64,000 bases of DNA from Notospermus geniculatus (lineage: Eukaryota; Nemertea; Pilidiophora; Heteronemertea; Lineidae), in the NCBI GenBank assembly GCA_002633025.1, contig NMRB01000788.1, positions 205,574 through 269,573 on the forward strand, read 5' to 3'. Under the pieces are notes generated by a model, which saw only the letters and a program-made list of their open reading frames with translations, was not told the DNA's origin and searched no databases. The translations under genes were made by a program, and so were the position numbers. Of this stretch, positions 48,882 through 60,800 are shown in pieces (position 1 is the stretch's first letter; each line of letters opens with the position of its first letter).

Positions 48882-51800
48882 TCAAGGCATTGCAGCCAGT
48901 GCTTCCTTTGCTGCAATTGTGTATGGATGATCGCTTCCAAGGAATGCATCAAAGATGTTTCCAGCTTCCTTAAATTGGTACTTTGCACGTGAGAAGTAGT
49001 TTGTGGCAAAATAGAAGGCTCCCAAATTGTACCTGCAAAAAGAAAAACGAGACATTGATGTTTGTTTGTACTGACATTACAAGTGAGTAAATTGTGATGT
49101 TGAGTCAAACCTCCCCTCAAACTTCTCAACACATTTTAGTAAATCTTCAGCCCTGAGTAATTTTTTCATTGCAGCTCTTGAAGATAAGAACTTTTGAGAG
49201 AACTCCTGCCACTGAAGATATCAAATGCTCGCATTGGGAAAATCACCATCTCTACACCTCAACAATAAAGATTTGCAGTGGCACACGTACATACCTGACG
49301 ATTGCTACATCCAAGTGAACTGATCCAAACATGTCCACAAGGATTTTCAAGGCCATCTCATACAGTTTTCCAGCAAGAGGGTTATTCTGGTCATCGTAAA
49401 CCAGTGCAATGTCATTGATGATTTGAGCCACACGGGGTGAATTTGTGCCAAAATCATTCCGAGTCAGGTTCAGATCCTGGATGAAGTAGACAAGAGCTTC
49501 TTCAACACGACCTTGCTTGTAGGTAAGTTCACCAATCTGAAAAAATTTTTTTTTCAAATCAACACAACACCAAATAAATCTGCATTCAAGAGTACAACTA
49601 GCCAAACTTTCCTACTTTACTAGTTACCGGTATCTAACATTGGATAATAAAACTAGGGTTCATATTACTGATCTAAAACGTACGTTATTGATAATCGCAG
49701 CAACGTAGTGGTGTCGTTTACCAAGTACATTCATTGCAAGTTCTCGAGCTCGCAGAAGGACAAGTTTCCCATTCAAAACATCATCCTTTGCAATCAAAAC
49801 GTCAGCCAATCCCAGGAGGGCTTCACAGAGCTAAAAAACATCAGATAAGTTTATGACAATGTGAATCCTTTGGCAAACTGGTACTTCACAGATCGTGCAG
49901 AAACTGCTGGACCACACACCCGACTTTGGTAACTTGCCAATGTGACCACCAAGATACCACGAACAACCATCTGACTGGTCACATATTGTGGGTGGTCATG
50001 TTACTGGGGTTCTACCGCATCATTTTTGAGATAAGAAGAGATGGAGTAACACCTCACCAATATCTCTTGCTCTGGGTTCTCCACTCGGTTTTGTCGTTCC
50101 AGTGAATCTTGGTAATACTCTAATGCATGATCAAGATCCAGCTGCTGCTCGCAGACATGTCCAAGACGGTGAAGAGTCTGAAATATCAAGTTCAACAAGT
50201 CACTGTCACTGAACCAAGTACCATTAGCAGAAGAGTCTATTATCAATTTACTCAGTCCAAACACGGAGGTATTATAACACCTCCATGGTCCTCAGAAACC
50301 ACATGTGCAACAGATATCTTGGAACGGATCTGAAATCACAATTGTCAACACAGGTCAAGGTCCATCCCTTGATGATGATATACATGTATAAGCTTACCTT
50401 CAGTAGAAGAGGATGTTTACATTTGTATTTCCGACTGAAATTACATGTCTGATGTATAATGGCTCCATCTGACTTGAGATATCTTGATTCCAGTATCTTC
50501 ACAAGGTTATTTCAAACATATTCCTAAAGAATGATATTAAGTATGTCATTAGACATGGCCACATTTTTCATTTTTAACTCACTGGGTGCATATCCTTTAT
50601 ATAGAAATTAAATGCTTCATTCAGATTGTCGTCTGCTAAATTTTAAAGGAGTAAAGTCCTATCCATTGCCAATAAAACTGAAAGGGCATCCTCGTCTATT
50701 CCCAAATACATGGTGCCTAAGTCCCGACAGCAATGAGTTAATAATTGCCTGCAGCAATGGACATTTACCTTGCACTTGTCAACAACCCTGAAGCTGTGAA
50801 AAACTGACCAAGGTCTTGGTAGAGTTCGATCATGTCATCATCAGAATTGTCATGATCTTTACAGTAAATTGCCAATGCATCTAAATACGTGGTCTCTGCC
50901 AGGTTGTAACCACCCAACTGAAAAAAGAGTGCAACATGGAAATCAAAGATATTTATTCTTAGTGAATGATATTCATAGTGAATTAGTACAAAAAGGCTCA
51001 CCGATTTCCATGCTTTGATGAGTTCAAACTTTCCCATATCGCTTTTAACAAGCTTCCTGAACACGTCAAGGTCACTGACAAAAGCCTTCAAACGTTCTTT
51101 CTCACCGGCCATTACCAGCAGATATGGTAACTCCTCAACCTGTTGAAGGGAATAAAGACGATATCAGATTTCTCATCTTCCATGGATGAGAAGTGCCCGA
51201 GGACAGCTGATGGTAGCTTGAGAATGTCAATTTGCTGCCAGGGCTCGGATAATTTACGTAGCCTGTTTTGCTACATCAGTGCAGCAGGGGTGATCCTTTA
51301 AGGGCAAATAAAGCAGCAGTACCGCTAATATTGAACTCATCCCAACTTAGAGGCACTGATTGATCTGCTCTTTGAGTTCCCTAAGATTTCTGAATAGAGT
51401 GGGGTAATGAAGAGCTTGAGACTGTATCACAGTTGAGAGCACTTTCTGAAAGTTTTACATCACTATCCATGCAGAATGAGAAATACCACTTGCCTTCCTC
51501 CGGTTGAGGTCCTGACCATCAAAGAAGTCAGCCAAATGCCTGTATTCTCTCTGCTTATCCTCTGGTGTTGGCAAGTATCTGCTCTCAACTGCTTGCCGAA
51601 GGTGATCGTGGTAGAAATTGAGAATTCCATTCCTGTTGACCAGACTTTCAGCGAGAGAAAGGTAGAAGGGAGACCACACGGCACTTGGAACCTGCAAGAA
51701 TTTTCCAAGTATGCTCAATTCGAGCTTGACACTATCTCTTCCTCTCTCGGCCTCTCCACTGACCTCCACCTTCACCAAAGATGCCCAGCTGAATGTCTGC

Positions 51801-54800
51801 GGGGCTGAGAAGGGGCTAAAATTGACCTTATCTTGCCACACGGACTAAAAATACCAACATCAATATCATTTGTTTTGTTAAAGAGCAGTTTCCGCTGGCA
51901 GCAGACTGTAGCTTCCTAGGAAACAATCAAAGATGGCTGCTAGTGAAATCAAAGCTTGACACCTACCAATGATGCTCTTCATCTAAAGGTCATGGAAATC
52001 TTGTCCAAAACCAGACAGATCCCAAAAATGGAAATTCCTACCTGCAGTAATTCTCGCAATTCGTCCTCAGACATTCCCCTCGATGCACACCAGATGGCAA
52101 CAGTAGTCTCTTTCACGAGATTGGGTCTGAAAAACCAAGACAAGATGACAGTCAACAACATGTATTACCGGGCACATAATGTTGTTTAACCAGCTGCATA
52201 CCAAGCTGGAGCAGAGGGCTAATTTCATCATGGGTGCATAAATCATGGATAGCTGTCCAGTCTTTACCTTTCAATTGGACCCTTTTCAAAGTCATTCTCC
52301 AGCCTCTCCAGAATCTTCATGAACAAATCACCAGGTGTGTCAGCCAACAGGTACTCTGATATCTTCTCAGATAATGTGCTGAAACTACCATAGATTCGCA
52401 CCTGAAACAAAAATTATGAAAATGTCAAAATTAAACAAATATGAATAAAAAAATCATTTACAAGTACGTACATGTTGAAAATTTGTTCTAGTCTTCTAGC
52501 TCAACAACCACCGAACAAGTCCATAAAACTACCAACTCCCACTTACCTCATCAAGTAGGGCCTTTAGATAGAGTGGGTTGTTAGTTTGAGGGGCCTCAAT
52601 GATCATTTTCTTCTGTTCATCACTCAGAGTTTTCCCGTAAATGTTTTCAAGATAGTCTGTGATGATATGCTCTTTCTCAGATGGATCCAACTTTTCCACC
52701 TTCATTGAGTTCCAACCGGCTGCTTTGCATGCATCCATTGCCTTGAAATGACAAAATGGTTAACAACTACAAAGTTTGGCAGAGAATATTAATTGTCATA
52801 TTACAAACTAATAGTACTAAAAGAGACAAGCAGCGTAAATATATGTAAGTCACAAATGAAATGACTGCAGTCGCTTCAAGAAATGACTCACCCTGCCAGG
52901 AAGGGTAGATAGAATTAAGAAAACTCCTGGAGGTAGTGACTTAGGAATCCAGGTCAAATCATGCTCTGGGCCTGGAAATGGATGAAAGTTGATTACTGGT
53001 ACATTAAATAACTGGTCTGACTCATCTGTCAGTAGGTTTCAATACTGGTAGATGCTGTCTGCGTTAGAAAGAAATTGTAAAATAAAAATAATATTTTGTG
53101 ACAAATCCAATTGATTTCACCACATTAGCATACCCTCTGTTCCGAGGCCTTCATCCAACTGATTCAGGGCGTCTAGAATAATGACACATTTTCTCTGACG
53201 ACCGGCCAGTGTCAACCATGTTGGAAGGTCCCTTACGATATTGGCGTCATTTGAAGGAACCGCCATCTCAACTTTGAACTCAGTCTTGATCTCATCATAT
53301 AATCTGAATATAAGGAATGTACCGGTAAATAAGATTTGTGGCCTCGATCCCTTCATTACTACCAAGCTCACAGCCCCACACACACACACACACACACACA
53401 CAAACCTTTCATGAACAACAGTCAATTCTGTGGCATGACGTGCTCAACCCCTCCTCCGCTTTTCTCCGCCATGAGACTCTCCATGACATCATGACCAAGA
53501 TATTCTCAAGCAATTATAAGTCAAGAAATATGCCTACCTCTTAAGAAGTTTGATGTACGAGGCACTGTCAGCAGTGCTACCAATGAAGTGCTGAAAGATG
53601 AAAGTATCGGGCTCCCTGTCTTCAAGCCTTGCACTCCAGTTTGCAACCAATGCCGACTTGCCACATCCTGGAATAAGTAGAGGAATGAAAGTCTGAGTTT
53701 ATTCACACTCACCATCATGGGCCTAGTGACAATCAGCAAAATAAACCCAAGGACAAATTTACAGGCAGAGGTGAGTTAATGAGATTCTCAAATGGGTCAA
53801 ATTAATAATCAAGGAGGACGAATATTCTCACCTGATTCTCCAAGGATAACAAAAGGAGCCCCAGTAAATGTCACCACCTGTTCATCGATCATTTTGAAAT
53901 AAACTTCCTTCCCAATGTACACATGCCGACGAGCGTCTGCAAATGCTTCATGGGATTCCTTTTCGCGCTGAAGTGGTGTTAGCTGAGTACCAGCAGGGAA
54001 ATCGTCTTCAATGCAACTTTGGAGATCCTGGAAAATATCATAAAAGTTCTAACTGACATTTCCCAGAACTAAATAACAGTGCATTGACTACCGGTACATC
54101 ATGTAGGCCTATACATGGCTGTGTACACTTTGCAGACATTCAGGAGCACTATATACATCTAAGCTGTTCACGTAGGTTGGCCACAACTGAACAATGTAAC
54201 AAACTTTGTTTAGATGGTCTAACAGGTTTGTGAAAAATCATGTCAAAGATGTTGTCTGCACAAGCTGCTAATGTAGACAGAGATAGTTGATTGATCTGGT
54301 GATATGATGACAGTTCCTTACCTCTCTGATGTATCTAGACACAGCAGTGACATCAACATAATCCTTGACAGGAAACCCGGACTCCTTAACTCTCTCTCGT
54401 AATGAATATTGCCTAATGTGATGCCATTCACTCTCCGAAGATTTTGTCTGGAAATGAAATAATTCGGCATTTTTTAAGTCAATCCCAAGCAGCATTATCT
54501 ATTACAACAGACAGCAGCTGAACCATCACAGGACAGGATTAAACTTTAAAATCCCCCAATTATCAATGCATCAGAGCAAAATACCTTGAAATCTTTCTCT
54601 GACAAGTCTTCTACCTTTGGTGGCTGACGCTGATAAAAGAATGCTCGACCTTTACCAGTCTCAGGGTTATTCAGGGCTCCGTGCAAAATCTCCAGCTGAA
54701 AAATTCAATAGAGTATGAAAAATATCACTACCTAAATGATATTGACTTTGTAAGAATCAGAGTGATGTGGTCCTTTTGGTTCCCGAATTACAAATGTACA

Positions 54801-57800
54801 GTAAAGAGTACCTACCGGTACATAATCAAACAGCGCACAATTGCAAACTGCACCAACCTGAGTAACACTTGTGTCAAATCTGTAGTCTTCAATCCACCCC
54901 AAGGTTTTATTATGGTTCTTAACGGCATAATCATAGCTCTTATCCAACATCTCGTCTGGCTCGTCCTGTTTCTGACACCACCCAAAGCGGTCACCCATCA
55001 GACAGATGAAGTAAGGACGACACTTGTCAATCTGAAATAAAGGACAATGGTGATAACATTGTTAGACAGGTCAACCAGGAGGACTGACCTACATCAAAAA
55101 CAACAAAATTTTGTTCTAAGAAGTTGCTTCGACAACCTCAGTGCAGCGGAGATGCTCTCATATCAGGAGCTGTCAGTGACTGTCACCTCTGAGGTTTCGG
55201 GGATGACCCCCAGTCAGACTAGCTCTTCATCACATGACAGGGAGGGCAACTCTCTGACCAGGTATCGAAATCCTGGCCTCTTGGCGGTAAGTCCGACTTG
55301 CATGTCAACTAAGTGCGCATCCGTGAATTTCTCATTACCTCTTGTAAGCAAATGGTGATTGTCTTGCCATCATCCGTCTGCTCAGTGGTGATGCCCCATC
55401 GCAGGTCAACATATGTAAAGAAGACACCTCTGTCAGCACAGAGTGCATTGATCTGAAATGTAGAAAGNTGCAAAATCTCCAGCTGAAAAATAGAGTATGA
55501 AAAATATCACTACCTAAATGATATTGACTGTAAGAATCAGAGTGATATGGTCCTTTTGGTTCCCGAATTACAAATATACAGTAAAGAGTACCTACCGGTA
55601 GGCCTACATTATTAAACAGCGCACAATTGCAAACTGTACCAACCTGAGTAACACTTGTGTCAAATCTGTAGTCTTCAATCCACCCCAAGGTTTTATTATG
55701 GTTCTTAATGGCGTAATCATAGCTCTTATCCAACATCTCGTCTGGCTCATCCTGTTTCTGACACCACCCAAAACGGTCACCCATCATACAGAAGAAGTAA
55801 GGACGACACTTGTCAATCTGAAATAAAGGACAATGGTGATAACATTGTTAGACAGGTCAACCAGGAGGACTGACCTACATCAAAAACAACAAAATTTAGT
55901 TCTAAGAAGTTGCTTCGACAACCTCAGTGCAGCGGACATGCTCTCATATCAGGAGCTGTCAGTGACTGTCACCTCTGAGGTTTCGGGGATGACCCCCAGT
56001 CAGACTAGCTCTTCATCACATGACAGGGAGGGCAACTCTCTGACCAGGTATCGAAATCCTGGCCTCTTGGCGGTAAGTCCGACTTGCATGTCAACTAAGT
56101 GCGCATCCGTGAATTTCTCATTACCTCTTGTAAGCAAATGGTGATTGTCTTGCCATCATCCGTCTGCTCAGTGGTGATGCCCCATCGCAGGTCAACATAT
56201 GTAAAGAAGACACCTCTGTCAGCACAGAGTGCATTGATCTGAAATGTAGAAAGCAAATACTGTACTGCCAGGTCTCAATATACTGGCATCTCTTTCAACA
56301 TTGCTTGAGAGAAGGTCCCAAGAGAAACAGACTGAATAACCAAACAGATGTTTACCATACTGAGCCTGTGTGCTTGGAACTGTGAGGCAGGGAGACCATG
56401 TTGACCTGAGGTTTCTGTTCATACCAGTGAGGTACATGTAGCCTACCCAGGGCCCACATCATGTATACATTTGAACGTGACAGATGAAAATTTTAGCTGA
56501 GTACCTAGCTTACCTCTCTGAACGTTTTCTTGATGAGTGCCTCTCTCTCCTCCCTGAAATCCCTAAACGTGCTCGAGACGAAAACACGGACTTCACGCTT
56601 CTTTCTCTTTTGTTTGACACGATTTTGGGGCAATATGGCAACTTGTTGATCGAATTTGACATCAACCTGTGCCACAACTGAAAAGGGACATTATTACTGA
56701 ATTACATTTTTTGACTTGACCATGAAAAGTTTCAATTTGGAATCAATTTTGGGTTTTCCTAAAAGAAGGACAGGGTCCCCTCTTTTCCAAAAATCTGGAT
56801 CCACCTGTAGTCCATGATGTTGAAATACTGATACTTTACCTTCATCCTCTACCATTCCCTCATACAACCCCTGGTTATCTGTCAGGATCTTCACTATCAT
56901 TTGTTCCCTCTCACGCTGAGCTTCCTTTGTGTCAATTCCGGATCCCTGTAAGTAGGAAGTAACAGAATACATTTATATTTAAAGGAAGTATGAATTGACA
57001 CTTGTGGCGGTCCCACTGTAATTTCCTACTTACTGATATGGTGTCCTCCAGGGCATCACCTTCTGCCGGTGTTGTCTGCCTCTTGACCCGTACCACTGCA
57101 TCAGACATCCATGTTCCATACTGCCCACCCCAGAACTTGTCATCCTTGCCTTAAATGATCAACAAATGTATTAAAAGGCGATTAATGATAAGTTTCAAAA
57201 TGAAGCTATTTATATAGCGATTTCTGCTGTAGAACAGTCTAAAGTGCTTAATGTGAAGTTTCAATATGAAGTTCCAATATACTTACCACTGCTAGAAATC
57301 ATGACAGCCCGTACACCAGGACCATAATCCTTGAATATCACACACTGCTGGCTCCATTCATTATTCTGATATATTCTTCCAATCTCGCCACTTTTGTACT
57401 GCTCAACATTCTAAAAGGAAATTGCCAAACTTCATGATAAATCTATCACAAGGGGCCCTGATCGGGAATCGAACACGGAATCTCAGCAGTGACAGGTGCC
57501 AGTCCTGCCACTTTGCAACTCTGCCAGCCCAGGGTGATGAAGGTGATGATGTTGACAGTCATGGTGTGAATATGTTAAAGCTATTCAACTCCATGGTTAA
57601 GCCGATTCTGTTGTACGGCTCTGAGGTTTGGGGTGTTAACTGTCTGGATATCTTGAGTAACCCACAAACATCTAAAATGGACAAATACCCCTTCCAGATG
57701 CTACAAAACAAACTGTGCAAGCATACCCTGAGGGTAAATAAATGCACATCAAATCTGGCATCTAGGGCAGAGTTGGGCGTTTATCCAGTAGCCTTTGACA

Positions 57801-60800
57801 TCCTCAAAATCTGCTTCAANTATATTGAGTGCCTGATGTTCGTTACCTGTATTTCGGGTGCACTGTCAAGATAATCCTGTGGGAAGAAATCTGTCAGCTC
57901 AACGATCTGACATTTGGTAGACCACATGTGTGATGTTGTAAAGGCCTTCTCGGTGCCATGTCCTCCTTCACCTGTCACAAACTTCCCGCTCGTGTTCCAG
58001 TACTTCATACCTTCCTGCATTGCAATCAAATCAGAAACATTCAGAGAAACCCCTCCATGAGAAAAAGTCAGCAAATATACAGTTTGCAATATTTCTACTC
58101 CCTTAAATGTGTGTTTACCTTAAAGGAACCAATTCTGAGGAGAATGGTTCGTATGTAAACAAATGGTTTGTTTACAGTGCTCAGAAACTGCACATCCTTG
58201 AACTCACCTCTGCACTTGCATTTTGTAGGAGATTCTGCGACCAGCCAACAATTGCCATCTGTTTCATAGTCATGGTGCGGACCAGGGGTTCAGCCTCATC
58301 ACACAGCTGTAACAGACAAGTCAAGAGGGAAACTTATTCAAGCGCAGTCACAACGTGTCCGTAATAGAGAGGTCTAACTCAGACTAATTAATCTTCTATC
58401 ATGTAATACGCATTTTGAGATGGTCTTCATTGTTCTTACCCTCTGCTTCATCTCATTCTCAGCTTCAATCTGCTTATCATCTTTCTGCTTTTCCCTGTAA
58501 GATGCATTCAATACAGCAAAGCCACATATCATGCCATTCCTCACGCCAATATTGAGGTCCCCGTTCCTGGCTTCAACAGGTCCAAGATCAGCATAGCGGG
58601 CAGTGTAACCTTTTGCGGTTTTTGCTTGAGTGGAAAATGCCTGACGTATCTGCAAAATTGAATCATTCAACTCTTCAGCTGACCAGTGATCGGACCTACA
58701 ACATCTGAGGTGACAGGCACCGATGATTGATGTGCAATTTGTGTCAGTGTTTAGCTACGCAGTTTCCATTGTGATTGTGATGGAAGTTTTCATAGAGTAC
58801 TGGTACCTCTGAAGCATAGTTCCTTCCGTTGATGTCAACGCTGGCACTTTCGGCAACAAAGTGGACACGGACTGTCAGTGGTCCACTGGGCATCCCTGTC
58901 AGCTGAAAGTAGACAGAATTACCGGTAAGACATTACCTCTCCAGGTGCTGTTTTGGAATAAACTTTGTCATTTGCACTAGGCGTACTTGAGATTTGGTGT
59001 ATGTTTGGAGGCCTACATATTAGTTTTCAATCCATGGTCTGTCTCAGGCCTCAGGTGTGGCACATTACTGGGGCTGTGAAGCAGTTGCTGCAAAGGATGA
59101 CCCATCAACGATGACAGAATCATCGGGCAAATGATTCAGTATCATATACCTCGTAGTCAACGACCTGCTCATCTTGTGCCTCAACTCCGGGGCTGCGGCA
59201 CATGTGATAAAGACTGCTGTCATGGGTATTCTTGATGACGTAAGGTTTCCATGCGTTGGACTTTTCCCCTCCTCCACAGCGATGACGGGTACCTAGTGAG
59301 GAAAAAATGCACTTTTTAAGACAAACATGAACATTGAACTTTTCCTTCAGAATTGGACTGCTGTGTAGTCTCAATAAAGTCGTGACATGAGGGAGAAAGA
59401 TCTCCAAGTCAATACTCACCAAATATGGTACTATAACTGTAGTTTGCCCATCTCTTATGCTCACTCTCATATGTGATATCATTGAGTGCATGGTACGTAT
59501 AGCTGCATGCATTCAGTGTGTAAATGACACCCTTTGGCTGGAAGATCAGTTGGCGTGGAGAATTCATCAGCTCGATTTTTTCGCCATTCTCAACTGAAGA
59601 CAAGAACAGGAAGATTACACATCAATGGCACAAGAGGAAATGTCAAAAATATGGAAAACGCTGTCTGCTCACATTTAGCAATTCACTGGAATTACCGGTA
59701 CTCCAACTTACCCGCATAAATTCTCACCCATCTGGCTCCAATCCTTTTCTCCTCCTCCTTCCATGCATAGTGAAAGGCAAACTGGCATGATTGTTGATCA
59801 ACATCAATCAGTTGGTCCTCTGAGAATGCAACTACTGCGGATTCCTCCATGATGATCAAAATAGACGCCCGTCGATCAACAAAGCCCAACACTTCGTTTT
59901 CATCAATGCTAACTGACCCTCTGATTGGTTGAAACTTATTTGTTGCCAGACAAGTTTCTTGTTTGCAAAGAGTGGCATTACCAGGATCAGGGATGTTGGT
60001 GAAAAGTGCATAGCGGCACGGACCAGGTGGGCCAGTCACAACAACTTTTCTATTCTTAACTTCGAACTGCCATAGATCATTGGAGGCATAACCCGGTCCC
60101 ACTATACCCTCGATGAGAGAAGCTGATTTGATTTCGGGGGTGTCAAAGTCTTGTTTTATTGCCAAGACATAGAGGGCAGCTGCTGTTTTGTCTTCAACTC
60201 CGCTGCTGTTTGAGCAAAGGACAAGAATGACTGAGTGACTGGAATCGGTGAAATTGACAAGAAGTTCTGTTTCATCTTTTCCATCGTATGCTTGGAAATG
60301 AGCAACCGCGGCACGACCTTCAATTCCCGGACAATCTGGAAGGAGGTTCTGCCGATTGTGATAGACAGCATACCGCGAATTTTCAGGGCCAGAAACACAG
60401 AGTCGGCTATGTTCATCGCATGAAAATGACCACTTGTCCTCGCCTTGGAAAAAGTTTGTTGTGTAATGGTTGTTTGCATACCCTAAGCGAGTTGAGTAAA
60501 GTCCGAATGTTACTACTGAATCGCTAGTCCCTGGCTCAACGCAGCTGCATAGAATCAAAGAAGCGCCACCACCGTAGTTGCCAGCATACTGCCCATTGAT
60601 ATTAATTGGTAGCACATGGCCCGTAACGACAACGCCCATATCATTACTGGTGATCAAACCATTGTTGGACATGAGAGACAAATGGTTGGTCCCAAATAAA
60701 TTATCGCTGAGTAATGTGCCATCCTCTTCGCATAGGAAGTANTCTGATTGGTTGATACTTATTTGTTACCAGGCAAATTTCTTGTTTGCAAAGAGTGGTA

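Noticed and set aside
51455-51841. Extension of NACHT-gene exon 51494-51691 to 51841
   Set aside because: The open frame continues, but family alignment and phase join LRELLQ (exon 52042-52126) directly to VPSAVWSPFY at the acceptor after 51691.
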